Shown here: one piece after another, positions 24,381 through 33,669 of the stretch
Position numbering within the stretch: position 1 is the first letter of the stretch
How the letters are laid out: each line of letters starts with the position of its first letter
Assembly (NCBI RefSeq): GCF_001428745.1
Contig: NZ_LMIO01000003.1
Location: 496,001 to 560,000, forward strand
Length of the DNA: 64,000 nt
Origin: Leifsonia sp. Root227
GTDB lineage: Bacteria > Actinomycetota > Actinomycetes > Actinomycetales > Microbacteriaceae
Direction: 5' to 3'
Translations under genes and position numbers: made by a program
Notes under the pieces: model-generated
Told to the model about the DNA's origin: nothing
The model's input: only the letters and a program-made list of their open reading frames with translations
The model's database searches: none

Positions 24381-27300
24381 TCAGGCGCCCAGGATCTTGC
24401 GGAGGCGCTGGATGGAGGCGGACTCGGCGGTGCCGAGGGACTGGGCGAAGAGGCTCACGCGGAACTCTTCGAGCATCCACCTGGCGTGCACGATGTTCTC
24501 GGGTGAGTGCGGCGCGAGCGGGATGCGGCCGCCGGCCTCGGTGTACAGCGCCACCGCGGTCTCCACCTGCGTCTGCCAGGCCCGGTCGCGGCCCGGGTTC
24601 ACCGGCAGCGCGGCGATGCGCTGGCTGATGCCGTTGAGATAGCGGGGGAGGTGCTGCAGCTGGTCGAGGCCGGTGGCCGAGACGAAGCCGGGGTAGACCA
24701 GGCCGGCGAGCTGCGCCTTCGCGTCGTTGAGCGCCGAGAGGAACACCAGGCTGGTCGCCCCGCTGATCGCCTTCTCCGCGGCGCGGGCGGCGGTCAGGAT
24801 GCGCGTGACCAGGGCGACGGTGGTGAACATCGAGTCCATCACGATGCCGGAGACGCGGTCGCGGACCGCCTCGAACTCGGCCCGCATGAACACCTGGCCG
24901 TCCGGCTTCATCCGATACAGCACGCTGTCGATCACCGCGAGCAGGCAGTCGTCGAACAGCGCCTTGGTGTTCGGGTAGGGGCTCGCGGCGAGCGTCAGCT
25001 TCTCGTTCGACGTGAGGTGCTGCTGCACGTACGCCACCGGAGACGGGATGCTCGCCAGCAGCAGCCGGCGCACCCCGCCCGGCATCGCCTTCGCCTGGTC
25101 GGCCGGCGTGCCCATCAGCCGGATGCTCACACTGTCGCCGTCGTCGACCAGTGCCGGGTACGCGCGGATCACGTTCTTCGATCCGCCAGGGCCCTCCTGG
25201 GTGCTGTCGAGGAACCGCGGGAGCTCGTCCATGTCCCAGGTCGTGAGGCCGGACCGCTCGATCGCGTTCGGCGTGCGCGCCTCCGCCACGCGCGCCACCG
25301 AGTCGCGGGCGCGCGTGCGCAGGCGGTCCTGGAGCGCCGCCAGGTCTTTGCCGGACGCGATCGGGCGGCCGCGCTCTCCGACCACCTGGAACGTCGGCGA
25401 CAGGTGGGCGGGGATGCGCTCCCGCTCGAAGTCGGAGCCGCTCACCCGCGATCCCGTCATCCGGCTGATCGTCGCCGCGAGGGTGTCTGCGAGAGTCGCA
25501 GCGGGCTTCTCTCCATCGTGGGCGTGCATACCCGCCGTGCCGCTCAGCTCGCCGAGCAGCCGGGAGGCCCAGTCGGCGGCGGGCACCACCTGGCGGCGGA
25601 TCGCCTTGGGGAGCGCCTTGATCATGGCGGTGACGAGGTCGTGGCGGAGACCGGGGACCTGCCAGTCGAAGCCGTCGGGCAGCAGCCCGGCCAGCAGGGG
25701 CAGCGGGATCTGCACGGTCACCCCGTCGTCCTCCGCTCCCGGCTCGAAGCGGTAGCGGAGGGTGAGCTGCTGGTCGCCCTGGCGCCAGACCGGAGGGAAC
25801 GCATCGTCGTCCACAGGCGCGGAGTCCGCATCCAGCAGCGCTTCCTGCGTCATGGTCAGCAGATCGGGGGTCTCGTTCCGGGCGGTGCGCCACCAGCCCT
25901 CGAACGAGCGCGTCGAGACGACATCGGTGGGGATGCGCTTGTCGTAGAACTCGAAGACGGCCTCGTCGTCGTTGAGGATGTCGCGGCGGCGGGTGCGCTC
26001 CTCCAGCTCGCGCAGCTCGGCGCGCAGCTTCCGGTTGGCGCGATCGAAGGCCTGGGGGGAGTCCCACTCGCCCTCGACCAGGGCGTGCCGGATGAACAGC
26101 TCGCGCGACAGCTCCTGGTCGATGCGCGCGTACTGCACACGACGGCGGGGGATGATCGGCACGCCGTACAGGGTGACCCGCTCGTACGCGACGACGGCGC
26201 CCTGCTTCTTCTCCCAGTGCGGCTCGCTGTAGCTGCGCTTGCAGAGGTCGCCGGCGATCGGCTCGGCCCAGGCAGGGTCGATGGATGCGTTCATCCTCGC
26301 GAACAGGCGGCTCGTCTCCACGAGCTCCGCGCTCATCAGGGCGTTCGGCTGCTTCTTGGCCAGGGTGGATCCAGGGAAGATCACGAAGCGAGTCTGGCGG
26401 GCGCCGAGATATTCGGAGGAGCGGGCACCGCGGGCTCCTCCCTTGTTGCCGGAGGCCGTGAGGTCTTTCAGTCCGATGTGCGAGAGCAGACCGGCGAGGA
26501 GCGACTTGTGGATCCCATCCGGGTTGACGGCAGGCGATCCGATGGTGAGCCCGAGCGGCTTGGCGAGCTGGCGGAGCTGCCGGTAGACGTCCTGCCACTC
26601 TCGAACCCGCAGGAAGTTGAGGAACTCGGCCTTGCACATCCGGCGGAACGCGCTCGACGAGAGCTCCTTCTGCTTCTCCTCCAGGTAGTTCCAGAGGTTC
26701 AGCAGGGTGAGGAAGTCGCTGGTCGGATCGGCGAAGCGGGCGTGCTGCTCGTCCGCGGTGCCGCGGCGCTCGACCGGGCGCTCGCGCGGGTCCTGGATGG
26801 TGAGCCCCGCGACGATCGCCATGACCTCGCGGGAGGTGCTGTGCCGCTTCGACTCCACGACCATCCTGGCGAAGCGGGGGTCGATGGGGAGCTGGGCGAG
26901 CTGGCGGCCCACCTTCGTGAGAGCGTTGTCGCCGTCCTTGGTCTTCGTCACGGCGTTGAGTTCCGCCAGCAGGTCGAGGCCGTCCTTGATGCCGCGCGAG
27001 TCCGGAGGGGTGAGGAACGGGAAGGCCGCGATGTCGCCGAGGCCGAGCGAGATCATCTGCAGGATGACCGCCGCCAGGTTGGTGCGCAGCACCTCCGGCT
27101 CGGTGAACTCCGGACGCTTCTCGAAGTCCTCCTGCGAGTACAGCCGGATCGCGATGCCGTCGCTGGTGCGGCCGGAGCGGCCGGAGCGCTGGTTGGCGCT
27201 CGCCTGCGAGATGGCCTCGATCGGGAGGCGCTGCACCTTGGCGCGCACGCTGTAGCGGCTGATGCGCGCTGTCCCCGCATCCACCACGTACTTGATGCCA

Positions 27301-28232
27301 GGCACGGTGAGGCTGGTCTCCGCCACGTTGGTGGCGAGGACGATGCGGCGACGGATGCCAGGCATGGTCGACGGCTGGAACACCCTGTGCTGCTCGGCGG
27401 ACGACAGGCGGCCGTAGAGGGGGAGGACCTCTGTGCCAGGCAGATTGCGTCCACGGACCGCGTCTGCCGCATCCCGGATCTCGTTCTCGCCGGACAGGAA
27501 CACCAGCACGTCGCCCGGCGCCTCGCGGGACAGCTCGTCGATGGCGTCGTTGATGCCCTGCAGGTAGTCGCGGTCTGCGGACGGGACGGGGTCGGCGTCC
27601 TCGTCGCTGTCGTCGTCTGTCAGCGCGTCGGCGACGAGCGGCCGGTAGCGCACTTCGACCGGGTACGTGCGGCCGGAGACTTCGACGATGGGCGCCGGGG
27701 TGCCGTCCGCGGAGGCGAAGTGCGCCGCGAAGCTCTCCGGGTCGATGGTCGCCGACGTGATGATGACCTTGAGGTCCGGACGCTTGGGCAGGAGCTGCTT
27801 GAGGTAGCCGAGGAGGAAATCGATGTTGAGGCTGCGCTCGTGTGCTTCGTCGATGATGATCGTGTCGTATTTGCGGATCATCCTGTCGCGGTGGATCTCG
27901 TTGAGCAGGATGCCGTCCGTCATCAGCTTGATTCGGGTGTCAGAGGAGACGCGGTCGGTGAAGCGCACCTGGTAGCCGACGGTGGCTCCGACCTCCTCGC
28001 CGAGCTCCTCCGCGATGCGCTCCGCGATGGTGCGAGCGGCGAGCCTGCGGGGCTGGGTGTGGCCGATGTTCTCCCTGCCGAGCTCCAGGCAGATCTTCGG
28101 CAGCTGCGTCGTCTTGCCCGAGCCGGTCTCCCCGGCGACGATGACCACTTGGTTGTCGCGGATGGCGCGGGCGATGTCGTCCCGCTTCTGGCTGACCGGC
28201 AGCTCGGGAGGAAAGGTGATCGTGGCAGACAT
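24381..28232 (-). CDS. hrpA: ATP-dependent RNA helicase HrpA
   Basis: DEAH-box 3'-5' RNA helicase of 1283 residues, the normal full length for HrpA. Walker A GETGSGKT is at residues 34-41, DEAH at 128-131, followed by SATIDPESF (motif III) and QRSGRSGR (motif VI). The long C-terminal part covers the helicase-associated and OB-fold regions and the HrpA-specific extension. In E. coli HrpA rescues stalled ribosomes on mRNA. Single gene, ending at the large hairpin; upstream region shared with a divergent membrane-protein gene. Confidence 0.95.
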   Translation of the reverse strand: MSATITFPPELPVSQKRDDIARAIRDNQVVIVAGETGSGKTTQLPKICLELGRENIGHTQPRRLAARTIAERIAEELGEEVGATVGYQVRFTDRVSSDTRIKLMTDGILLNEIHRDRMIRKYDTIIIDEAHERSLNIDFLLGYLKQLLPKRPDLKVIITSATIDPESFAAHFASADGTPAPIVEVSGRTYPVEVRYRPLVADALTDDDSDEDADPVPSADRDYLQGINDAIDELSREAPGDVLVFLSGENEIRDAADAVRGRNLPGTEVLPLYGRLSSAEQHRVFQPSTMPGIRRRIVLATNVAETSLTVPGIKYVVDAGTARISRYSVRAKVQRLPIEAISQASANQRSGRSGRTSDGIAIRLYSQEDFEKRPEFTEPEVLRTNLAAVILQMISLGLGDIAAFPFLTPPDSRGIKDGLDLLAELNAVTKTKDGDNALTKVGRQLAQLPIDPRFARMVVESKRHSTSREVMAIVAGLTIQDPRERPVERRGTADEQHARFADPTSDFLTLLNLWNYLEEKQKELSSSAFRRMCKAEFLNFLRVREWQDVYRQLRQLAKPLGLTIGSPAVNPDGIHKSLLAGLLSHIGLKDLTASGNKGGARGARSSEYLGARQTRFVIFPGSTLAKKQPNALMSAELVETSRLFARMNASIDPAWAEPIAGDLCKRSYSEPHWEKKQGAVVAYERVTLYGVPIIPRRRVQYARIDQELSRELFIRHALVEGEWDSPQAFDRANRKLRAELRELEERTRRRDILNDDEAVFEFYDKRIPTDVVSTRSFEGWWRTARNETPDLLTMTQEALLDADSAPVDDDAFPPVWRQGDQQLTLRYRFEPGAEDDGVTVQIPLPLLAGLLPDGFDWQVPGLRHDLVTAMIKALPKAIRRQVVPAADWASRLLGELSGTAGMHAHDGEKPAATLADTLAATISRMTGSRVSGSDFERERIPAHLSPTFQVVGERGRPIASGKDLAALQDRLRTRARDSVARVAEARTPNAIERSGLTTWDMDELPRFLDSTQEGPGGSKNVIRAYPALVDDGDSVSIRLMGTPADQAKAMPGGVRRLLLASIPSPVAYVQQHLTSNEKLTLAASPYPNTKALFDDCLLAVIDSVLYRMKPDGQVFMRAEFEAVRDRVSGIVMDSMFTTVALVTRILTAARAAEKAISGATSLVFLSALNDAKAQLAGLVYPGFVSATGLDQLQHLPRYLNGISQRIAALPVNPGRDRAWQTQVETAVALYTEAGGRIPLAPHSPENIVHARWMLEEFRVSLFAQSLGTAESASIQRLRKILGA

Positions 28233-28293
28233 GAGCCTTCCATCCTCCCATGTTCCCGGCGCAAACTCCCAGTTTCTATTGCGCGCGCAAACT

Positions 28294-28310
28294 ACTTTGT
28301 GCTACAAAGT
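28294..28310. promoter_or_regulatory. 17-bp palindrome over the promoter of the membrane protein/wHTH operon
   Basis: ACTTTGT and ACAAAGT flank GCT. The right arm overlaps a TACAAA -10 at 28303-28308 that is exactly 6 nt before ATG 28315; a weak TTGCGC -35 lies at 28279-28284. A likely autoregulatory operator for the winged-helix protein encoded downstream. Confidence 0.6.
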
Positions 28311-28314
28311 CGAT

Positions 28315-28944
28315 ATGGACACACAATCTCAGCACGAGAAGTCCGAAGACCCGCGCAGCAGGCTCGACATCATCGACGACCAGCAGCGCCGCGTCGACCG
28401 CGACTTCGAACGTCCGGTGGTCTGGCTGTACGCAGTGTGGGGGTTCGCCTGGTTGATCGGCTACCTCGTGCTGTGGCTTGCGACGGGACCACTCAGCGGA
28501 ACCATCCCCGGTCCGCTCGCCGGCATCGTCTTCGCCGTCCTCATCGTCGGCTCGATCGTGGCATCCGCCCTCATCGGCTCCCGCATCGGCAGGGGGATGC
28601 GCGGCCCGTCCACGTTCTCCGGCATCGTCTACGGCGTCTCATGGAGCGCCTGCGCCATCGCCTTCGCCGCCCTCGGGATAGGCCTGGTGGTCAACGGGCT
28701 GTCCGACGACCTCTCGTCGCTCTATTTCCCGAGCGCGTACGCGCTGATGTGCGGCGCCCTCTACCTGGGCGGCGCGGCGATCTGGCAGGACAGGATCCAG
28801 CTCGTCATCGGCGTGGTCCTGCTCGCTCTCGGTGGGGCGGCTCCGTTCGCCGGAGTTCCGTGGAACCTGCTCGTGATGGCCGTCGTCGGCGGTGGTGCCT
28901 TCCTGGTCGGTGCAGCGGTCACCGTCGCGCGCGTGCGGAAGTGA
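28315..28944 (+). CDS. multi-pass membrane protein co-transcribed with a winged-helix regulator
   Basis: Protein of 209 residues with a charged N-terminus (about 37 residues) and six hydrophobic helices, without catalytic motifs that I recognise. It is probably leaderless (TACAAA, 6 nt, ATG). Its stop overlaps the start of the winged-helix gene by GTGA. Pairs of an unassigned membrane protein with a MarR/PadR-like winged-helix regulator are frequent in Actinobacteria and probably form a small membrane-stress or signal unit (inference). Confidence 0.8.
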   Translation: MDTQSQHEKSEDPRSRLDIIDDQQRRVDRDFERPVVWLYAVWGFAWLIGYLVLWLATGPLSGTIPGPLAGIVFAVLIVGSIVASALIGSRIGRGMRGPSTFSGIVYGVSWSACAIAFAALGIGLVVNGLSDDLSSLYFPSAYALMCGALYLGGAAIWQDRIQLVIGVVLLALGGAAPFAGVPWNLLVMAVVGGGAFLVGAAVTVARVRK

Positions 28945-29240
28945 CGCAGGTGGACGAACTCGACCCGGTCATCCACCCGGCCGTGCGGCTGAAGATCACG
29001 GCGACGCTCGCGACCATGCCGCCGGGCGACAGCATGGCCTTCCCCCGGCTGCAGGAGCTGCTCGACCTCACCGCGGGCAACCTCTCCACGCACCTCCGCA
29101 AGCTGGAGGACGCCGGGTACGTGGAGGTCGAGAAGACGCACCGAGGCCGCACGCCCGTCACCTACCTGCGCCTCTCCCGCACCGGCCGCCGGGCCTTCGA
29201 GGACTACACCGCAGCGCTCCGCGCCCTGCTCGCTCCCTGA
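28941..29240 (+). CDS. winged-helix (MarR/ArsR-like) transcriptional regulator
   Basis: DNA-binding protein of 99 residues, essentially one winged helix: FPRLQELLDLTAGNLSTHL recognition region at about residues 34-52, and the wing KTHRGRTPVTYLRLSRTGRRAF. This is the HTH_27-type domain of small actinobacterial repressors without a ligand domain. GTG start overlaps the stop of the membrane-protein gene. It probably binds the ACTTTGT-GCT-ACAAAGT palindrome in front of the operon. Confidence 0.88.
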   Translation: MTQVDELDPVIHPAVRLKITATLATMPPGDSMAFPRLQELLDLTAGNLSTHLRKLEDAGYVEVEKTHRGRTPVTYLRLSRTGRRAFEDYTAALRALLAP

Positions 29241-29369
29241 GCCGCATCCCGGCCAGCCAGGACACGCGCAGTCCGTGCACGGATTCGCAGGGGATGCGCG
29301 GGGTTGCGGGAGTAGGTTTCGTACCAACCCGAATGGGTTCTTTTGTCAATGGAGACAGGGAGCACACGC

Positions 29370-30962
29370 ATGAGCCACGGATTCGCCACGATGTCGGTTG
29401 CGAGCATCCTCGCAGAGACGGCACACCGGATGCCGGACAACGTCGCACTGATCTTCGGCGATCAGCAGATCGCATACGGCGAACTCTGGGAGCAGACCCG
29501 CCGCTACGCAGGAGCACTGCGCTCCCGCGGCATCGGGGAGGGGGACGCCGTCGCCCTGCTGCTGCCGAACGTGCCTGACTTCCCTCGCGCCTACTACGCC
29601 GTCCTCGCGCTCGGCGCGGTCGTCGTGCCTGTGCACGCGCTGCTGAAGGCGGAGGAGATCGCCTACGTGCTGCGCGACAGTGGAGCGAAGCTGCTGATCT
29701 GCGCGGCGCCGCTGCTCGCGGAGGGCGCGAAGGGCGCAGCGCTCGCCGGCATCGAGACCCTGTCCGTGCTCGTGCCGGACGACAAGACGGCCGAGCTGCC
29801 GTTCGCCAGGCTCGAGGACGAAGCGCGGGAGGCGGAGCCCGTCGACACCTACGTGCCCCGCGACCCGCTCGACACCGCCACCATCCTCTACACGTCTGGC
29901 ACCACCGGCAAGCCGAAAGGCGCGGAGGGCTGTCACTTCTCCCTGGTCGAGCAGGTGAACGTGCTGCTGGCCGGCACGCTCGACATCGGCCAGGACGACC
30001 GCATCCTCGGCTGTCTGCCGCTGTTCCACACGTTCGGCCAGACCTGCGTGATGAACATGGGCTTCCGTGCAGGCGCCGCGATCGTGCTCGTGCCGAAGTT
30101 CGACGGCGCGACGGCGCTCGCGCTCCTCAACGCCAACGCGTGCACGATCATGACCGGCGTGCCGACCATGTACATCGCGCTGCTCGAAGCGGCGAAGTCC
30201 AACCCGGAGCGGCCGCCGCTGCGCTACGGGATGTCCGGAGGAGCCGCCATCCCCGTCGCCGTCATCGAGCGGATGAAGGAGGTGTACGGCATCGACGTGC
30301 ACGAGGGATACGGCCTCACCGAGACCTCGCCCGTCGCCTCGTTCAACCACCGGGGCCGCCCGACCAGGGTCGGCACGGTCGGCACGCCGATCTGGGGCGT
30401 GGATGTGGAGATCGCCGATGCAGAGGTCGACGACAGGATCGAGCTGCTGCCGCGCGGGGAGCTCGGCGAGATCGTGGTGCGCGGGCACAACCTGATGAAG
30501 GGCTACCTGCACCTGCCGGAGGCCAATGCGGAGGCGGTCGTCGACGGCTGGTTTCGCACCGGCGACCTCGGGACGAAGAGCGAGGACGACTACATCACGA
30601 TCGTGGATCGCAAGAAGGACATGATCGTGCGCAACGGCTACAACGTGTACCCGCGTGAGGTCGAGGAGGTGCTGTCGACGCATCCCGCTGTCGCGATGGT
30701 CGCGGTGTTCGGGGTGAGCCACGAGACGCACGGGCAGGAGGTGATGGCCGTCGTCACGGTGATGCCGGGGATGAGCGCGGACGGCGACGACCTGGTCGCA
30801 TTCGCACAGGAGCACATCGCCGCATACAAGTATCCGCGGCGCGTGGAGATCCTCGAGGCGCTGCCGCTCGGACCGAGCGGGAAAGTGCTGAAACGCGAGC
30901 TGGTGGCGCGGTTCGAAGCGGAGGGGGCGGCCGCGGCCGGGGCCCATTCGACCGGAGCCTAG
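29370..30962 (+). CDS. long-chain fatty acid-CoA ligase (ANL superfamily)
   Basis: Acyl-adenylate-forming enzyme of 530 residues that should activate a fatty or aromatic acid to its CoA ester. ATP-binding P-loop is LYTSGTTGKPKG, the adenine motif GYGLTETSP, the hinge DGWFRTGDLG and the catalytic Lys in PLGPSGKVLK near the C-terminus; all are intact. ATG 29370 follows GGGAG. The upstream region has a small palindrome, AACCC-GAAT-GGGTT (29326-29339), a possible operator. The stop lies in the first of three copies of GCCTAGTCSA. Confidence 0.9.
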   Translation: MSHGFATMSVASILAETAHRMPDNVALIFGDQQIAYGELWEQTRRYAGALRSRGIGEGDAVALLLPNVPDFPRAYYAVLALGAVVVPVHALLKAEEIAYVLRDSGAKLLICAAPLLAEGAKGAALAGIETLSVLVPDDKTAELPFARLEDEAREAEPVDTYVPRDPLDTATILYTSGTTGKPKGAEGCHFSLVEQVNVLLAGTLDIGQDDRILGCLPLFHTFGQTCVMNMGFRAGAAIVLVPKFDGATALALLNANACTIMTGVPTMYIALLEAAKSNPERPPLRYGMSGGAAIPVAVIERMKEVYGIDVHEGYGLTETSPVASFNHRGRPTRVGTVGTPIWGVDVEIADAEVDDRIELLPRGELGEIVVRGHNLMKGYLHLPEANAEAVVDGWFRTGDLGTKSEDDYITIVDRKKDMIVRNGYNVYPREVEEVLSTHPAVAMVAVFGVSHETHGQEVMAVVTVMPGMSADGDDLVAFAQEHIAAYKYPRRVEILEALPLGPSGKVLKRELVARFEAEGAAAAGAHSTGA

Positions 30963-30994
30963 TCGACCGGCCTAGTCGAGTGCGGCCTAGTCCA
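30957..30994. repeat. three copies of GCCTAGTCSA over two convergent stop codons
   Basis: Copies at 30957-30966, 30970-30979 and 30985-30994. The first contains the TAG of the acyl-CoA ligase gene, the last contains the stop (reverse TAG) of the convergent gene at 30987. Confidence 0.75.
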
Positions 30995-31469
30995 GCGTGG
31001 ACACGGTGGGCACCACCGAGTCGCTGAACACTTCGGGGACGCCGGGCTGGAAATCGCCGGAGAGGTAGAGCCGCACGCCCTTGGTCGGGCGCGCGGGGTC
31101 GGCGATCTCCGCCGCATCCCTGAGCGACTGGGAGAACCAGGCGTCGCCGAGCAGCGCGAGCGAGAACGCGAGCGCTTCCGCGTCGGTCGGCGCCGTGCTC
31201 TCCTCGTCGCGGGCGACGGCGCTCAGCTTGGTGGCGATCAGGGTGATCGGCTGTCCTTCGCTCGCGCCGATGCAGGTGCAGGCGAACACGCACAGCACGT
31301 CGGCGCGCTCTGGCGATGCGACGGCGATGGGTTCGGTGGACTGCGGATGCCCGTCGGCGGTTGCAGCGTCGATCAGCGTGAACATCCGGTCGCGCACCGC
31401 GGCGAACCGGTCGCCGTTCGCGGCCAGAAGGGCCTCGGCCAGTGCGTCGACCTGCTCGCGCGTCGTCAT
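30987..31469 (-). CDS. conserved hypothetical protein
   Basis: I do not recognise this 160-residue acidic protein. It has no signal peptide or membrane helix and two close cysteines (LCVFACTCIG, about residues 59-66). TAGCGT lies 7 nt before the ATG, which supports a real, leaderless gene. It is followed on the same strand by the acyl-CoA ligase in convergent orientation. No function proposed. Confidence 0.65.
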   Translation of the reverse strand: MTTREQVDALAEALLAANGDRFAAVRDRMFTLIDAATADGHPQSTEPIAVASPERADVLCVFACTCIGASEGQPITLIATKLSAVARDEESTAPTDAEALAFSLALLGDAWFSQSLRDAAEIADPARPTKGVRLYLSGDFQPGVPEVFSDSVVPTVSTLD

Positions 31470-31517
31470 GCTGTCGACGCTAGCGCACAGGGCGGCCGCA
31501 CAGGATGCGCCGACCCG

Positions 31518-31928
31518 TCACGGCGCGGTGTCGAGCGTGCGCAACCGGTACGACGAGTGCAGGTAGAACGCGGCGAGCGCGGCGTAGACCACGCACGCGA
31601 CGGTGGGGACGAACGCGTCGGCCGGCTTCGAGGCGAGTGCGCCGAGCAGGGCGATTCCCGCGGCGACCGCGAGCCCGGCCCCGATCCAGAACCCGGCGGC
31701 AGGGCGGGCGGTCGCGCGCCACCAGACGCGCGGGTCCTCCCTGTTCTCCTCGATCCCGCGAAACGTGCGGACGCCGATGGTGACGTATGCGATGTTGAGG
31801 ATCGCGACGATCAGCACGTCGATGGTCGCGTTGACGAGCTGCTGGAAGATGAACACGTTCAGCACCAGCAGCAGCCCGTAGCCGCCGACGATGTAGATGA
31901 TCTTCCCGGTGATCGTCACGATGCGCAC
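31518..31928 (-). CDS. small four-helix membrane protein of unknown function
   Basis: Protein of 136 residues with four hydrophobic helices (about 8-30, 36-52, 78-98 and 104-122). A short central loop, RGIEENREDPRVWWRATAR, is charged. No catalytic motif. The GTG start is exactly 6 nt after TAGGCT (leaderless). 48 nt separate it from the downstream gene on the same strand. Function unknown. Confidence 0.72.
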   Translation of the reverse strand: MRIVTITGKIIYIVGGYGLLLVLNVFIFQQLVNATIDVLIVAILNIAYVTIGVRTFRGIEENREDPRVWWRATARPAAGFWIGAGLAVAAGIALLGALASKPADAFVPTVACVVYAALAAFYLHSSYRLRTLDTAP

Positions 31929-31966
31929 ACGGCGAGCCTAACGGTCGAGCCCAGCGCCGCACGCGA

Positions 31967-32000
31967 AGCGGCCCCCGCATCCTTCGATCCGGGGGCCGCT
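31967..32000 (-). terminator. 11-bp hairpin after the aldo/keto reductase gene
   Basis: Arms 31967-31977 and 31990-32000 (AGCGGCCCCCG and its exact complement) enclose a 12-nt loop, 13 nt after the stop of the minus-strand aldo/keto reductase gene. No U-tract. Confidence 0.7.
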
Positions 32001-32013
32001 CATCCACGCGGGG

Positions 32014-32901
<888 letters not shown>

Positions 32902-32973
32902 TCAGCGCCGCCGGTTCTGAATCGTGCAGATGACGCCGTGTTGCGCCGCAGGTTTACGTCGCATGACGCGCGC

Positions 32974-32987
32974 CCTGGTATTCCAGG
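32974..32987. promoter_or_regulatory. palindrome CCTGG-TATT-CCAGG upstream of the FMN reductase gene
   Basis: The 14-bp site covers the -35 position of the leaderless TAGCGT promoter (32999-33004), so it may be an operator for the reductase/monooxygenase pair. The binding protein is unknown. Confidence 0.4.
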
Positions 32988-33011
32988 ATGCGCGGGCTTA
33001 GCGTCGCAGGC

Positions 33012-33623
33012 ATGTCTCAGCTCTCGTCGATCCCGTCGCTCCCGTCCAGCCGCCCGCTGCGCGTCGTCGCCGTGTCCGGCAGCCTGCACACGCCGTCGAA
33101 GACCACAGCGCTCGTCGGCGAGATCCTGGCCTCGTTCGGCCGCGAGCTTCCGATCGACGCGCACCTCATCGCCGTCAATGAGATCGGGCCGGACTTCGCG
33201 GGCGCGCTGCGCAGGGACGAGCTGCCTGAATCGGTCGAGACCGAGCTGCAGCGCATCGAGAGCGCCGACCTGCTGGTGGTCGCCAGCCCGGTGTACCGCG
33301 CATCCTTCACCGGGTTGTTCAAGCACCTGTTCGACTTCGTCGGCCAGTACGCGCTCGTCGACACTCCCGTCCTGCTCGCCGCGACGGGCGGCTCCGACCG
33401 GCACGCCCTCATCATCGAGCACCAGTTCCGGCCGCTGTTCGGGTTCTTCCAGGCCCTCACGCTCCCGATCGGGATCTACGCGAACGACTCCGACTTCACC
33501 AACGGCGCCGTCACGAGCCTCGATCTGCACGAGCGCATCGACCTGGCGGTCGCCCGCGCCATTCCACTCATCCGCAGCAATGTGGCAGAGGCGGAGTCGA
33601 TCGCCAAGTACCTGGGACGCTGA
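33012..33623 (+). CDS. NADPH-dependent FMN reductase (SsuE/MsuE-like)
   Basis: Flavodoxin-fold reductase of 203 residues. FMN phosphate loop is VSGSLHTPSKTTALV; the second contact is SPVYRASFTGLFKHLFDF. It supplies reduced FMN to a partner monooxygenase. Directly downstream (46 nt) is an LLM flavin monooxygenase, the classical two-component arrangement seen in sulfonate, dialkyl-sulfide or methionine-derivative desulfurisation. TAGCGT lies 7 nt before the ATG. Confidence 0.88.
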   Translation: MSQLSSIPSLPSSRPLRVVAVSGSLHTPSKTTALVGEILASFGRELPIDAHLIAVNEIGPDFAGALRRDELPESVETELQRIESADLLVVASPVYRASFTGLFKHLFDFVGQYALVDTPVLLAATGGSDRHALIIEHQFRPLFGFFQALTLPIGIYANDSDFTNGAVTSLDLHERIDLAVARAIPLIRSNVAEAESIAKYLGR

Positions 33624-33669
33624 TGGCGGCCGCCACGGAACCCAGACCGCGCCGCGAGAGCACGCGCCG

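Noticed and set aside
24507..29240. Very long open frame antisense to hrpA (about 1577 codons)
   Set aside because: Its composition (His, Arg, Val and Gly-rich, no domain) is that of a shadow frame of GC-rich coding DNA; hrpA on the other strand has all helicase motifs.
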